Shown here: piece after piece, positions 34,296 to 46,000 of the stretch
Numbering within the stretch: the first letter of the stretch is position 1
Layout of the letters: each line of letters starts with the position of its first letter
From: Akkermansia muciniphila
Lineage (GTDB): Bacteria; Verrucomicrobiota; Verrucomicrobiia; Limisphaerales; F1-80-MAGS106
Length of the DNA: 64,000 nt
Direction of reading: 5' to 3'
Assembly (NCBI GenBank): GCA_945865375.1
Contig: CAMBEJ010000005.1
Span: forward strand, 1 to 64,000
Position numbers and translations under genes: made by a program
The notes under the pieces: model-generated
What the model saw: only the letters and a program-made list of their open reading frames with translations
Databases searched by the model: none
What the model was told of the DNA's origin: nothing

Positions 34296-36248
34296 TCAGG
34301 AAGGAATAGCCATCGAGAGCAGGAACTCGATGTTGTGCCGGGTTTTCTTGAGTTTGTTCAGAAGGAGCTCCATGGCCTCGACCGGAGGCACTCCGGTAAG
34401 GGCTCGGCGGAGCATCACCACTCGGGTGTATTCGTCGGGATGGTACAGAAGCTCCTCTTTTCGCGTGCCCGACAGCTCGATGTTGATGGATGGGAAGATT
34501 CGTCGGTCGACAAGATGCCGGTCCAGGCTCACTTCCATGTTGCCGGTGCCTTTGAATTCTTCGAAGATGACTTCGTCCATGCGTGATCCCGTGTCGACCA
34601 GCGCCGTGGCAATGATGGTCAGCGACCCGCCTTCCTCGATATTGCGAGCCGCACCAAAAAACCGTTTAGGTTTGTGCAGGGCGTTGGCGTCCACACCGCC
34701 CGAGAGAATTTTGCCCGAATGCGGTTGGATGGTGTTGTAGGCCCGGGCTAGGCGCGTGATCGAGTCAAGCAGGATCATCACATCCTTTTTGTGCTCCACC
34801 ATGCGCCGCGCCTTTTCTATCACCATTTCGGCCACCTGCACATGCCGCTCCGGCGGCTCGTCGAATGTGGACGCAATAACCTCTGCGGGTTTGCATGAGC
34901 GCTCCATGTCAGTCACTTCCTCTGGACGTTCGTCTATGAGGAGGATGAACAAGTAGGTTTCGGGATTGTTTTTGAGAACCGCATTCGCGAGCTTCTGCAT
35001 CAGCACGGTCTTGCCAGTCCTAGGCGGCGCGACGATCAGTCCTCGGCTCCCTTTCCCGATGGGGCAAACCAGATCCAACACGCGAGTGGACAACTCGTCC
35101 TGTGCGGTTTCCAGAATGAAACGTTTGTTCGGAAACAGAGGTGTTAGGTTGTCAAAGTGGACCTTGTCCTTCGCTTTCTCCGGATCCTCCTTGTCCACTG
35201 CCTCCACCTTGAGGAGGGCAAAGAAGCGTTCTTTTTCCTTGGGCGGCCGAATTTGTCCCGCCACAAGATCGCCTGTCTGAAGATCGAACCGGCGGATCTG
35301 TGAAGGGGAAACGTAGACGTCCTCAGGACAGGGCAGGTAGTTAAAACTTTGCGAGCGCAGGAAGCCGAAGCCCTCGGGAAGGATTTCGAGGACACCTTCC
35401 GCGAACATGATGCCGTTGCGCTCGGAGTTTTTTTGAAGCACCTGAAAGATCACCTCTTGCTTCTTCATGGTACCGACATTCTCAATCCCCATCTCACGCG
35501 CCTTCGTGTTCAGTTGGCTCATCGACATCGCCTGGAGCTCGCTGATCTTGATGGCTGGGGGCTGGGGGCCGGAAGCGACCGTGGGAGACGGAATATAGAC
35601 CTCCTCGGCAAGCTCCGGTAGGGGCGGCCTGTTGGGCTTGCCATGCCTCGGGCGCAGGGGGTCATTTTTTGGGCGCGACGGGCCAGAGTTCTGGGGGGGG
35701 CGATTACGCAGGGAACTCCCTGGCTTTTGGTGATGCCCATGCTGCGGGCGATGCGGCGGATTGTGTTGTGGCTTCTTTCCGCTGTTCCCCTGAGTGGGTC
35801 TGGAACCCCCGGAAGAAGGCGTTGCTTCCCGACCTGCAGGAGCCAGAGCACCTGCCGGAGGCATCGCCGTGGGCGAAGGCCCGGGTGTATTTTCAGCCTC
35901 GGATGACACTCGTTCTGACCTCGGGGGAAGCGCGGGCTCGACTCCAGATGTCACGGGTGCCACGGTTTCCGCATGGGCCTCTACAATCGGGGACGCGGGG
36001 GTGGCGGCCCTCCCGCGTGGAGACGCTTGGGTCCCGGCACGTGCCTCGCGGGCGGAGGATGGGCCGTTGGCAATTTCCTCAACCCTTGGCTCCGGGGATG
36101 AGAGCACCTCCTTGGCGGGCTGCTCACGCGCCGGTGCTTCTAAACTTGCGGAGGTATCAAACAGTTCCGGTGATGCGGCATCCGGGCCTTTTGATTTGGA
36201 ACGAATCGCCCTCGGTTTCGAGGCTGGTTTTTTTACAGGTGTAGGCAT
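34296..36248 (-). CDS. rho: Transcription termination factor Rho with long low-complexity N-terminus
   Basis: A 650-residue Rho. Residues about 1-230 are disordered, rich in Pro, Ala, Arg, Asn and His, with a [14 protein letters not shown] stretch; such inserts occur in many high-GC Rho proteins and can change RNA binding. Then the Rho_N three-helix segment ([19 protein letters not shown]), the cold-shock-like RNA-binding domain ([20 protein letters not shown]) and the hexameric ATPase with Walker [11 protein letters not shown], the [13 protein letters not shown] block and ISGGVD-type Q-loop ([12 protein letters not shown]). All catalytic parts are present. The ATG at 36248 is preferred to an upstream one at 36320 because the upstream part has no homology. 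Confidence 0.93.
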   Translation of the reverse strand: MPTPVKKPASKPRAIRSKSKGPDAASPELFDTSASLEAPAREQPAKEVLSSPEPRVEEIANGPSSAREARAGTQASPRGRAATPASPIVEAHAETVAPVTSGVEPALPPRSERVSSEAENTPGPSPTAMPPAGALAPAGREATPSSGGSRPTQGNSGKKPQHNPPHRPQHGHHQKPGSSLRNRPPQNSGPSRPKNDPLRPRHGKPNRPPLPELAEEVYIPSPTVASGPQPPAIKISELQAMSMSQLNTKAREMGIENVGTMKKQEVIFQVLQKNSERNGIMFAEGVLEILPEGFGFLRSQSFNYLPCPEDVYVSPSQIRRFDLQTGDLVAGQIRPPKEKERFFALLKVEAVDKEDPEKAKDKVHFDNLTPLFPNKRFILETAQDELSTRVLDLVCPIGKGSRGLIVAPPRTGKTVLMQKLANAVLKNNPETYLFILLIDERPEEVTDMERSCKPAEVIASTFDEPPERHVQVAEMVIEKARRMVEHKKDVMILLDSITRLARAYNTIQPHSGKILSGGVDANALHKPKRFFGAARNIEEGGSLTIIATALVDTGSRMDEVIFEEFKGTGNMEVSLDRHLVDRRIFPSINIELSGTRKEELLYHPDEYTRVVMLRRALTGVPPVEAMELLLNKLKKTRHNIEFLLSMAIPS

Positions 36249-36390
36249 AACAAAATCAAAACCAATAGGTCGCCGGAGGAGAGTGGCAGTCCCTGTAGGG
36301 AACCTCTTCTTAAAAGTCAAGAAGGTTAGCGAACAATCATAGGTTCTCGAGTCAGCGCTGCCAGTGCAACGCCCCTGTGCGGAAAGTTTT

Positions 36391-38556
36391 TCAGTAGGGC
36401 AAGGGGAACTTCGCGGTCAACTCCCTGACACGGTGGCGCACATGGTGCGCTGCGTCAACATTTTTGATGTCCATCAACACTTCACTGATCATATCCGCGA
36501 TCGCGGCCATCTCCTGTTCCTTCATGCCGCGCGTCGTGACTGCGGGGGTGCCGAGTCGGATGCCGCTCGCCTGAAATGGGGACCGAGTTTCGAACGGGAT
36601 GGTATTCTTGTTCACAGTGATTCCTGCCTCATCGAGGGCAAGTTGACACTCTTTGCCGGTCACGCCACGCGCGCCCACGTCGACGAGCATCAGGTGGTTC
36701 GCGGTGCCGCCGCTCACAAGCCGGTACCCATTTTGCTGGAGTCCTCCCGCCAACGCCAGGGCATTCTTGACGATTTGTTCCTGATAATCCTTGAAAGACG
36801 GCAACAGAGCTTCCGCGAGGCAGACCGCTTTAGCGGCAATGACATGCATCAAGGGACCTCCTTGAATCCCAGGAAAAATCTGCGAATCGATCTCTTTCGC
36901 ATACTTTGCCTTGCACAGGACAAGCCCTCCCCTGGGGCCCCTCAGCGTTTTGTGGGTGGTGGTGGTGACGAAATCCGCGTGAGCCACTGGGCTCGGATGG
37001 ATCCCCGCCGCCACCAAGCCAGCGATGTGGGCGATGTCCGCAAGCAAATAGGCCCCAGTTTCACGCGCGATTTCTCCGAGCTTCGAAAAATCGATGACCT
37101 GGGAGTAGGCGCTGGCACCCACCGTGATCATCCGTGGGCGGTGCTGCCGCGCAAGATCAGCAATGATATCGTAATCAAGTTTTTCGTCGTCCTTGCGAAC
37201 TCCATAGTGAACGACGTCAAAGAATTTTCCGGAAAAGTTCGCTTTGTTGCCATGAGTCAAGTGGCCGCCGTGCGTGAGATCCATCGTCAAGATCTTGTCC
37301 CCAGGCTTCAGGAAGGCGAAATAAACCGCCATGTTAGCGGAACTCCCAGAGTGCGGCTGAACATTTGCGTGCTCCGCTCCGAACAACCGCCGCGCGCGGT
37401 CAATGGCCACCTGTTCCACTCCGTCCACAAACTCGCAGCCACCATACCATCGTTTGCCCGGATAGCCCTCAGCATATTTGTTCGTGAGAACAGACCCTTG
37501 CGCCGCCATCACTGCGGGGCTCGTGAAATTCTCGCTCGCGATTAACTCCACATTGTCCTGCTGCCGCTGCTTCTCCTTCTGGATCGCCGCCGCAATCTCA
37601 GGATCCACCACCTCCAGGAGCAGCGCTGGGTTCGCAAAACCTTGCTCGAGCTTTGAGACACGTCTTTGATGCCGGTCCTCCAAAGGCACCGCTGCCCCAA
37701 ATGCATCCACCATCTCCATCGCCTTTTCCGTAACGGTGAAACGGGCACCCAGGCAAAGGATGTTAGCATGGTTGTGTTCGCGGGCGAGTTTCGCAATTTC
37801 AACCTCGAAAGCGACTGCGGCGCGAACGCCCAGAACTTTGTTGGCCGCGATGGCCATCCCGGTTCCAGTCCCACACACCAGAACACCCCACGCGGCCGCG
37901 CCGTCGGAAACTTTTCTCCCGACAGCGTGCGCGAACTCGGGGTAGTCGGCAGGATCCTTCGATGACACACCCAGGTCCTCGACGCGGAACCCCTTGGATT
38001 CAAGGTGATTCTTAAGGGCGTTCTTAAGTTCGAAACCGGCGTGGTCTGAGGCAATGGCAATCATGGCTTTATGGCTTACAGTGTTCGGAAACGCGCTCTC
38101 GTTCAATTCGATGAACTCCAGCATGGTTCGCACACCCCGCTCGATGCGGTCACGGCAGTGGACATAAATCGAATAGGAGCTCCCAATCGGGTCAGGAACC
38201 TCACGCTCGTAATCCTTCAAATTCCGCTCGAAATCGCCCAGCAGATAGGTTTTTTCGGCCGCTTCAGGAAACATCATATAGATAGCTTCCACATGGCTTT
38301 CGGTCATCCCCAGAATATAGTCCGCCTGCCGAACGAGGTCTGCGGTGACCATCTGACTGCGCTGGTGGGAGATGTCGATTCCGATCTCTTTCATCGCCCG
38401 TGTGGAGTGGGACGTGGCGGGCAGGCCGTCGATCGCCCCGACTCCTGCCGACATCACACGGTATTTGCCAAGACGCGAAGTGGCTTCGCGGCATAGTCCC
38501 TCTGCCATGGGGCTTCTGCATAGATTGCCTGTGCAAACGAACAACAACGTCTTCAT
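36391..38556 (-). CDS. glyA: Three-domain fusion: LMW protein tyrosine phosphatase, RpiB and serine hydroxymethyltransferase
   Basis: A single 721-residue frame. Residues 1-160: LMW phosphatase with P-loop CTGNLCRS (Cys8 to Arg14) and the general-acid Asp in DPIGSS. Residues about 165-310: ribose-5-phosphate isomerase B, with [13 protein letters not shown] and [15 protein letters not shown]. Residues about 318-721: glycine hydroxymethyltransferase, with [26 protein letters not shown] and the PLP Lys in [13 protein letters not shown] (about Lys536). GlyA makes glycine and one-carbon units from serine. Stops are absent across both joins. The ATG at 38064 ahead of RpiB has no ribosome site, and no ATG precedes GlyA, so a true fusion is favoured over three genes. 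Confidence 0.85.
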   Translation of the reverse strand: MKTLLFVCTGNLCRSPMAEGLCREATSRLGKYRVMSAGVGAIDGLPATSHSTRAMKEIGIDISHQRSQMVTADLVRQADYILGMTESHVEAIYMMFPEAAEKTYLLGDFERNLKDYEREVPDPIGSSYSIYVHCRDRIERGVRTMLEFIELNESAFPNTVSHKAMIAIASDHAGFELKNALKNHLESKGFRVEDLGVSSKDPADYPEFAHAVGRKVSDGAAAWGVLVCGTGTGMAIAANKVLGVRAAVAFEVEIAKLAREHNHANILCLGARFTVTEKAMEMVDAFGAAVPLEDRHQRRVSKLEQGFANPALLLEVVDPEIAAAIQKEKQRQQDNVELIASENFTSPAVMAAQGSVLTNKYAEGYPGKRWYGGCEFVDGVEQVAIDRARRLFGAEHANVQPHSGSSANMAVYFAFLKPGDKILTMDLTHGGHLTHGNKANFSGKFFDVVHYGVRKDDEKLDYDIIADLARQHRPRMITVGASAYSQVIDFSKLGEIARETGAYLLADIAHIAGLVAAGIHPSPVAHADFVTTTTHKTLRGPRGGLVLCKAKYAKEIDSQIFPGIQGGPLMHVIAAKAVCLAEALLPSFKDYQEQIVKNALALAGGLQQNGYRLVSGGTANHLMLVDVGARGVTGKECQLALDEAGITVNKNTIPFETRSPFQASGIRLGTPAVTTRGMKEQEMAAIADMISEVLMDIKNVDAAHHVRHRVRELTAKFPLPY

Positions 38557-38902
38557 GACTCTATAATCAGCATGCCACACCTCTCCCGAGACCACGATGC
38601 GAATCAGAGGCGTCAGAGACTTGCCTCTCCTAGAGGGCACCAGCGGGCGACAAACGCGGGCTCAAATTGCAGTTGCATGCGCAAATCGTCAACCGTGAAA
38701 ATGCAGCGGCCGGAGCTTCAATGAACCCGAATCCGGTAAGGCGGCGGCGCTACGCAGCCTTCAATTTCTAGGTGCGAGCCTCACACGCGGCGAACTAAAT
38801 GGGCCGATCCACCATGCCGCCGGGATCGGGAATAAGGAGTGCTCCGGTCAAGTTTCAGAGCTCATCCAATGAAGTTCACCAACGGCACAATCCCCCACGG
38901 GA
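38557..38902. other. Intergenic stretch without recognised content
   Basis: Lies between the fusion gene and the S41-like gene, and should contain the promoter of the fusion gene. A TTGCATGCGCAA near-palindrome at about 38673-38684 is the only motif noted. No gene or familiar repeat was found. Confidence 0.4.
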
Positions 38903-40000
38903 TCAGTCCGGCCGACTGATTTGCCCCCGTAGAATCGCGATGCCTTGCAGCACATCCAAGGCACGGGCAAGAGTTGGGTCGCGCAGCTCAGGTGCCTTCA
39001 GTTTTTCGATGGATGCCGTGCGCTCGCCACCCGGATCTCCGTCGACTGAATTCGCCTGCTCCTCCCGTTGGCGCTTTACCAGAGTCGCTTCGTTGAGTTT
39101 TGGGACGGGTGTCACGGCTGCCTTGGAGGAGACGCTCTTATGGGGCGCTGCGGGGCCGGGTTCGGAAGCGGGTTTCGAGTAAGGATCCTCCCACAACCTT
39201 CGCTCATCGAGTGCGTTGACGGCCACCTGAATATCTGGCCGGATCTGGACCCCGGCAACACTGTTGCCCCCGGCTGTCTTGATGTCCCCGGTGAGGAGCC
39301 TCAACCGATCTCCGTTGCTGAGAGTAAATTCCTGATAAACGCCGGCCGAGCCCGCAGTTTCAGACCCCAAGACAACGCTGGCGCGCTCCTGGCGCAAGAT
39401 GGCCGTCAACGCCTCGGCGGCACCTCGTGTCTGCCCGTTGACGAGGATCACGAGCGGGATCTCAAAGAAGGGCTTGAGTGCTTTTGGATTCACCGCTGTG
39501 AGCGGCTTTCCCCCCAGGGTGAGCAAGGGCTGTTCGCCAGGGACAAACACGCGGGCCGCGCGCACCGACGCTTCGTAATCCGACCCGTCCGCGTACCGCA
39601 GGTCCAGGACCATGCCCTTGAGTTTGTTCGAGTTGTTCACGCCCGACCACTCGGATTGAATGGTTTCCGGCAGGGATTGGTCCACGCGGGTGATGCGCAC
39701 GTAGCCAAAGCCCGAATCGAAAACCCGCCCCGTTGCCGTGGGTCCCTCGTACGCACCAGAAGGAGCCAAACTGGCCGAGTTGGTCTCCCAATGGATGCGG
39801 TTGGGGTGTTTCGCAAGGAGTTGTTCCACCGCAGCCTGGTTGAGCTCTGATTCCGTCGAAAGACGGAGGTTCGAACGGATCAGTTCGTAGACCTCCTTCC
39901 ACGGCTTCTGAGGGACGGAGATGTCGGCCCATGAAAAGCCAGGGACGAGCCCCAGGACCACCAAAGCTGTGTTCCGAAAACGGACTGCCAGATGCCTCAT
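38903..40000 (-). CDS. S41-family peptidase homologue, catalytically dead
   Basis: A 365-residue exported protein with a signal peptide (MRHLAVRFRNTALVVLGLVP, cleaved near residue 26). The S41 fold is visible in GFGYVRITRVDQSLPETIQS, LKGMVLDLRYADG and IPLVILVNGQTRGAAEALTA. In active CtpA-type proteases the last segment reads TASASE, with the catalytic Ser; here it is TRGAAE. The catalytic Lys of the GKG loop is also missing (GSETAGSAGVYQE). It therefore cannot cut by the usual mechanism and may act as a binding or regulatory protein. No PDZ domain is apparent. The ATG at 40000 is chosen to give the signal peptide. Confidence 0.8.
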   Translation of the reverse strand: MRHLAVRFRNTALVVLGLVPGFSWADISVPQKPWKEVYELIRSNLRLSTESELNQAAVEQLLAKHPNRIHWETNSASLAPSGAYEGPTATGRVFDSGFGYVRITRVDQSLPETIQSEWSGVNNSNKLKGMVLDLRYADGSDYEASVRAARVFVPGEQPLLTLGGKPLTAVNPKALKPFFEIPLVILVNGQTRGAAEALTAILRQERASVVLGSETAGSAGVYQEFTLSNGDRLRLLTGDIKTAGGNSVAGVQIRPDIQVAVNALDERRLWEDPYSKPASEPGPAAPHKSVSSKAAVTPVPKLNEATLVKRQREEQANSVDGDPGGERTASIEKLKAPELRDPTLARALDVLQGIAILRGQISRPD

Positions 40001-40036
40001 AGTTCGAGAGTGTTGAGCCAATACAAACCCTTGATA

Positions 40037-41356
40037 TCACTCCTTCGACTGTTTTTCACGGAGAATGTTCAAGCCTTTTGAACCAATATCCCGTCGGTAG
40101 TGCATGCCGTCAAACTGGATTCTCTGGATTGCTGAGTACGCCTGATCTCGAGCCTTCCCCAGATCCGAACCCCAAGCGGTCACACCCAGCACGCGCCCGC
40201 CGTGTGTCACCACTCTGCCATCTTCCGATCTCGTGCCCGCGTGGAACACTTTCACATTGTCCATTTTGCCCACCTCGGTCAAGCCATCGATGGGTTTGCC
40301 CTTGGAATAGGCCCCAGGGTAACCCCCGGATGCTAACACGACGCAAACGGAAACGTGCGGAGCCCAGCTCAGAACGCTATCGCTCAGGGTGCCATCCAGA
40401 CAGGCCTCGACTAGGTCGACCAAGTCGTTGTCGAGCCTCGTGAGGTAGACCTGGGTCTCGGGATCGCCAAAACGTGCATTGTACTCGAGCACCTTCGGCC
40501 CCTCCTTTGTCAGCATGATTCCGGGATACAAAATCCCGCGGTAATCGATCCCCTCGGCAGCACAGCCAGAAACCCACGGTTCCAGGATGGTTCTCTGAAT
40601 CGAACGAATTTCTTCCTCCGAAACAAAAGGCGTGGGTGAGTAAGCGCCCATACCCCCAGTGTTGGGGCCCTTATCCCGATCGAACGCCTGCTTATGATCC
40701 TGCGACGTCGGGAAAAGCAATGCGGTCCTGCCGTCGCAAAGAGCGTGCAGAGAGACCTCGACGCCCTCCAAAAACTCCTGAATCACAAGGCGTCGGCCCG
40801 CTTCGCCAAAAGCCTTTTTGACCATGATCTCCTTGATCGCTCCGACCGCTTCACGCTCATTCGAGCACAGGACCACTCCTTTCCCGAGAGCCAGTCCATC
40901 CGCCTTGACAGCACACCGTCCACCCATCGAAAGGATGAACGCGACCGCGGAATCGGGGTCCTCGAATGCGCCGGAGCGAGCGGTCGGAATTCCGTGACGG
41001 CTCATAAACTCCAGTGAGAAAACTTTCGACGCCTCAAACTGAGCCGCCTTTTGGTTGGGGCCCCATATTCTGAGCCCCCGGTTTTGAAAAAGGTCGACCA
41101 CACCGAGCGCCAGTGGGCTGTCAGGGCCCACCACTGTGAGGTCGACCCTTTCGCGGAGTGCAAATTCGAGGAGTCCGTGGATGTCGTCCGCGCTGGTTGG
41201 AACCAACACAACAGGGTTGCCTGAGCGGGCCACGACTTCGCCGGAGATTCCAGCGTTCCCGGGGGCGCAAAAAATCTCTTCAACGCGGCTCGACTGGGCA
41301 AGTTTCCACACCAGCGCGTGCTCTCTTCCACCTGAACCAATGACGAGTAACTTCAT
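40037..41356 (-). CDS. purD: Phosphoribosylamine--glycine ligase
   Basis: A 439-residue ATP-grasp enzyme that joins glycine to phosphoribosylamine in purine synthesis. It has MKLLVIGSGGREHALVWKLA, VDLTVVGPDSPLALGVVDLF, ATP-binding CAVKADGLALGKGVVLC, and DHKQAFDRDKGPNTGGMGAY, with the FGDPETQVYLTRLDNDLVDL metal-binding part at the C-terminal end. Length is normal and all motifs are intact. The upstream neighbours are unrelated DUF1501 and DUF1553 genes on the same strand, so it is not part of a purine operon; purE and purK are 10 kb away. Confidence 0.97.
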   Translation of the reverse strand: MKLLVIGSGGREHALVWKLAQSSRVEEIFCAPGNAGISGEVVARSGNPVVLVPTSADDIHGLLEFALRERVDLTVVGPDSPLALGVVDLFQNRGLRIWGPNQKAAQFEASKVFSLEFMSRHGIPTARSGAFEDPDSAVAFILSMGGRCAVKADGLALGKGVVLCSNEREAVGAIKEIMVKKAFGEAGRRLVIQEFLEGVEVSLHALCDGRTALLFPTSQDHKQAFDRDKGPNTGGMGAYSPTPFVSEEEIRSIQRTILEPWVSGCAAEGIDYRGILYPGIMLTKEGPKVLEYNARFGDPETQVYLTRLDNDLVDLVEACLDGTLSDSVLSWAPHVSVCVVLASGGYPGAYSKGKPIDGLTEVGKMDNVKVFHAGTRSEDGRVVTHGGRVLGVTAWGSDLGKARDQAYSAIQRIQFDGMHYRRDIGSKGLNILREKQSKE

Positions 41357-41433
41357 GTTGGCGGCTATCCAACCAGGGACGTGGCAAGGTGGAAAGAACG
41401 GGAACGGCGGCCCTGCCCTGGAATGGATGCCAA

Positions 41434-42891
41434 TTAGACGAGGAGCTCCTTAACCACCCGGGCTTCTTCATCGACGCCGGTGAGCTTGTTGTCGAGACCC
41501 TGATATTTGAAAGTGAACTTGTCGTGTTTGATGCCCATGAGGTGGAGGAGGGTGGCGTGGAAATCGCGGACATGCACCGGGTTTTCGACGATGTTATAAC
41601 TGAACTCGTCTGTCTGACCGTAGATCACTCCCCCTTTGATACCGCCTCCGGCCATCCACATCGTAAAGCAGCGAGGGTGATGGTCGCGCCCATAGTTTTC
41701 CTTCGTGAGTCCGCCCTGGCTGTAGATGGTGCGGCCAAACTCTCCCCCCCAGATGATGAGGGTGTCTTCAAACATGCCCCGCGCCTTCAAATCCTGGATC
41801 AACCCGTGAGTGGGTTGGTCCACATCCCGGCACTGCGAAGGCATGCGACCCGAAACGTTCGCGTGATGGTCCCAGTTGTTGTGGTATATCTGGACAAAAC
41901 GCACGCCGCGCTCGGCCAACCGGCGGGCGAGCAACGCGGTGTAAGCGAAGGTGCCGGGCTTGCGAGCTTCCTCGCCGTACAGTTTGTAGGTGGACTCCGG
42001 CTCATTTTTGACTTCGGTGAGTTCCGGAACGCTTGACTGCATCTTGAAAGCCATCTCGAACTGTTGAATCCGAGTGTGGGTTTCGGGGTCGCCCACGGCT
42101 TTGTAATTGATTTCGTTCAACCGTTTTAGCCCGTCCAACTGCATCCGGCGCAACCCAGGGCTGACTCCGGGAGGATTGTTGATGAAAAGAATGGGATCAC
42201 CCTGCGAACGGAAGGAAACTCCGGCATGTTCTCCGGAGATATAGCCGCTCGACCACAAGCGTCCGCTGATGGCCTGAAGTTGCTCCTTGTTTGTGGGTTC
42301 AGCGACCAGAACCACAAAGGTGGGCAGGTTTTCGTTGAGGGAACCCAGGCCGTAGCTGACCCAGGATCCAATGCACGGACGGCCTTGTGTCTGGTTGCCG
42401 GTTTGAATATGGCAGATGGCTGGCTCATGGTTGATGGCTTCCGTGTACATGGATCGAACAAACGCCATGTCATCCACACATTTGGCGGTCCAAGGAAGCA
42501 CTTCGCTGACCCACATGCCGCTCTTGCCGTGCCTCGCAAACTGGTACTTTGATGGAGCGATAGGGAACCGCTTTTGACCGCTGGTCATGGTCGTGAGGCG
42601 CTGCCCCATCCGGATGGATTCGGGAAGATCCTTATCATACCATTCCCCCATCACCGGTTTGTAGTCGTAGAGATCCATTTGGGACGGCCCCCCCACCATG
42701 TGCAGATAAATCACCCGCTTCGCTTTGGGCGGGAAATGAGGCAGACCCAAGTCCTGCGGCGTGCCTTCCGCCCAAAGTTTCAGGTTGTTCCCTGCCAACG
42801 ATGTGAGCGCGGCATAACCCAGTGCGTTCTTGCCCCGGGCAAAAAACTGCCGGCGAGTCTCAAGCTTGGCGTATTCGTTAAAAACATTCAT
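41434..42891 (-). CDS. DUF1501-domain protein
   Basis: A 485-residue protein of the sulfatase-like DUF1501 family, common in Planctomycetes and Verrucomicrobiota. It has YLHMVGGPSQMDLYDYKPVM, PVSYGLGSLNENLPTFVV-like sections, GRMPSQCRDVDQPTHGLIQD, LIIWGGEFGRTIYSQGGLTK and a C-terminal HATLLHLMGIKHDKFTFKYQ. The N-terminus (ETRRQFFARGKNALGYAALT) is a Tat-like signal, so export is likely. Its genes usually follow a DUF1549/DUF1553 cytochrome gene, as here. The function is unproven, perhaps polysaccharide breakdown. Confidence 0.9.
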   Translation of the reverse strand: MNVFNEYAKLETRRQFFARGKNALGYAALTSLAGNNLKLWAEGTPQDLGLPHFPPKAKRVIYLHMVGGPSQMDLYDYKPVMGEWYDKDLPESIRMGQRLTTMTSGQKRFPIAPSKYQFARHGKSGMWVSEVLPWTAKCVDDMAFVRSMYTEAINHEPAICHIQTGNQTQGRPCIGSWVSYGLGSLNENLPTFVVLVAEPTNKEQLQAISGRLWSSGYISGEHAGVSFRSQGDPILFINNPPGVSPGLRRMQLDGLKRLNEINYKAVGDPETHTRIQQFEMAFKMQSSVPELTEVKNEPESTYKLYGEEARKPGTFAYTALLARRLAERGVRFVQIYHNNWDHHANVSGRMPSQCRDVDQPTHGLIQDLKARGMFEDTLIIWGGEFGRTIYSQGGLTKENYGRDHHPRCFTMWMAGGGIKGGVIYGQTDEFSYNIVENPVHVRDFHATLLHLMGIKHDKFTFKYQGLDNKLTGVDEEARVVKELLV

Positions 42892-42919
42892 GCGTCGATC
42901 CTTGCGTTACTGGCACAGT

Positions 42920-42998
42920 GGAAAGTGGCAGAGGCGTCCCGCCTCTGTTCCGTCGATCTCAGCGGCGCCACTCCCTACTTTCCACTCTCCACTTTCCA
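42920..42998. repeat. GTGGCAG palindromic repeat family, copy 3
   Basis: Starts GAAAGTGGCAGAGGCGTCCC (from 42921) and ends with a weaker inverse part (GGCGCCACTCC then repeated CTTTCCACT units, to 42998). It separates the DUF1501 and DUF1553 genes. Confidence 0.55.
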
Positions 42999-43009
42999 CT
43001 TTGTTGAGC

Positions 43010-46000
43010 CTACTTGGTAAGGGCTTCATCGAGGTTCAAGATTTGATTCGCCATCATGGTCAAGGCGGCGAGTTGTGGCGTTCGAATCGTTGAGCTAGAC
43101 GGCGACTCACCAATCTTGACGAGCTTCCCGGCTTCCTCTGGATGGGCCTCATAAAACGCAACAAGCCGCGAGAGCGTACCATTCAGGATCGCAAATTCGT
43201 CGGAACGCAGATCGCGGGCCAGAACCCTCCTGGCCATGAAAGCCACGGCTTTCTTGTTATCACCCCTGCCTTGTGCCAACGCTGTCTCGGCCAATTTTCG
43301 GGCGGCCTCGACAAACTGCGGATCATTCATCGTCGCCAACGCTTGCAAAGGTGTGTTCGTTCGCTCCCGCCTCACGGTGCACGTCTCCCGGCTGGGCGCG
43401 TTAAAAATATCCATCAGCGCCGGGGGGGCAGCCCGTTTCCAGAAGGTGTAGAGACTCCGCCGATAAAGCGATTCCCCTGAATCCTGCTGATAACGTCGAG
43501 TGTTGCTCTCGGGCATTGCCACGGCCTCCCAAACGCCCTCGGGTTGGTAAGGTCTGACACTGGGTCCGCCGATCCTGGAGACGAGAAGACCGCCGGTGGC
43601 CATGGCATAGTCACGAATCACTTCGGCATCCATGCGGAACCTGGGGCCTCGGCTTAGAAATCTGTTGGCGGGGTCCTTCTCCAGCTTTTCAGGAGTCGTG
43701 TTGGCGCTCTGCCGGTAGGCGGCGGAAGACACCATGAGGGTGAACAGTTTCTTCACATCCCACCCGCTTTCAAGGAATTCGACGGCAAGCCAGTCGAGCA
43801 GCGCCTGGTTGGATGGGTGCTCCCCTGTGGCACCAAAATCTTCGACGGTCTTAACCAAGCCCGTCCCAAACACTTCCTGCCAAAATCGGTTGACCGTCAC
43901 CCGCGCCGTCAGGGGGTTCTCAGGGGCTGTGAGCCACTTCGCCAACCCCAGCCTGTTGCGCGGTTCCCCGCTAGGAAGCTTGTGCAGCACCGCCACGACC
44001 TCCGCTCCCACCTTGTCCCTCGGCTTGTCATACTGTCCTCGGAACAACACAGCAGCCACCGGTTCGGAATTCTGCTTCTCCGTTTGCACATGCGTCACTG
44101 GATACTTCATGCGGATCCCTTGTTTCTCTTGGTCCAGCGAAGCCAGGAGCTTTTGCGAGTCCCGAAAAGGTTGGAACCGCGTCGAGAGAAAATAATTCAA
44201 CAACTGCTGCTTCGCGTCGGGTTTCCACTCCTCCAGAGGCCTGCCCAAAAACTCGGTGAGAACGGCGGCATTTGCCAGAGCGGCGACCTCGGAACCACTC
44301 AAGAAGCGTGAGTAAATGCGCACATCCTGCAAAGCCACACCGTCGAAATGAGCCCCGTTGCTGCGCTGCGCGAGCTTAAAGGGGACCCCGGTCCGAATCG
44401 TGCCCGTGACTCCAGCGCCGTTCTCGGTTTCGAGAGCCGCAGCCACACCATCGACGTAGATCTTCAATCCCTCGGCTTTTCCCGAACCATCGTAGGTGGC
44501 CATGACGTGCTGCCATTGCCCCTTTTTCGCGAGGTGTTTGGTTGTTCGAACCTTGATCGCGTTGTCCGGCCATTTGTGGGCAATGTGCGACGCGAATTGA
44601 CTCTTCTCAATCCAAAGATCCCAGCCGCGATAGTCGTTCCCTTCATCCATGCGCGAAAGAATGGCGGCGACGCCGCTGTAGTTTTCCGGTACATACACCC
44701 AGGAGCCAAATGAGAATGCCTCTTGACGATCGTAGTCGCCGACGTCGGCAAAGGCGGCCGTGGCGTCTTTGCCGAATCGTGGAGCAGGCCCGGTTTTGCC
44801 ATCGTCCTTGATTTTCAACTCGCCCTTGGGTGCCACCTTCCCCTCAGCGCTCCCGGCACGAAACAGAATTTGGTCCGTTTTCCCGTCGTTGAGGGGCGCG
44901 TGAAAAGCCAGCTTCTCACCGCTCAGTTCACGGTCCAGGTCCTCTTTGCGCAGACCGCCAACCCACTTGGCAAACTCTGGCTCCGCGTCATGCTTGGATT
45001 TTTCAACCCCTCGCTTGGCCGCTTCGATCTCGCCCGGAAGCGCTTTCCACCGCCTCTGATCCATCGCGTCCGTCACCACGGTGATGCTGGGGTTGGAATC
45101 CTTCACGTTGCCGTCAAGGCCGGTCTGGGTTGTGTTCCGGAAAAAAGCGGCCATCGAGTAAAAATCGCGCGCCGAAACAGGGTCGAACTTATGATCATGA
45201 CACGCCGCGCAGTTCAACGTCAGCCCCAGGAAAACCCAACCGGTCGTGGTCACACGGTCGTTGGCGTAATTCACCAGATTTTCTTCCTCGATAGTCCCCC
45301 CCTCGTTGGTGGTCATGTTGCACCGGTGAAACCCCGTGGCCACGATCTGGTCCTGGGTGGGCTCAGGCAGGAGATCCCCAGCTATCTGCTCGATGATGAA
45401 GCGATCGAAGGATTCATTTGAGTTAAAGGCCCGGATCACCCAATCGCGGTAAGGCCACATCTCGCGGTAGTTATCGAAATGCATTCCATGAGTGTCCGCA
45501 TAGCGAGCAGCATCCAGCCAATAGCGGGCGCGATGCTCACCCCAACTCTCGGAGTCTGTCAGCTTCTTGACAAATTTTTCGTAATAATTCGCCGAACGAT
45601 CGGCAACAAAAGCCTCGAGTTCCTCCGGGTTTGGTGGCAGACCAGTCAAATCAAGCGCCAACCGCCTGCCGAGCATCCGTCGGTCCGCCTCCGGTGCCGG
45701 CGACAGCCCTTGCTCCCCAAGTTTTGACAACACAAAGGCGTCGATAGAATTGCGAACCCACCGGGGATTTTTAACCTTAGGCAGCGGAGCACGCTCAGGC
45801 TTGATGAACGACCAGTGCGACTGCCACGCCGCCCCATCGGCGATCCAGAGTTTCAAAGTCTCCCTCTGCTCCGGCGTCAGGCGCTTGTGAGAGTCTGGCG
45901 GCGGCATCATCTCGTCTTTATCCGTGCTCGTGACTCTTTTCCAGAGCGCGCTCCTGTCTAGAGCTGCGGGCGTGATGACGAGCCCTTCCTCTTTCGTCTT

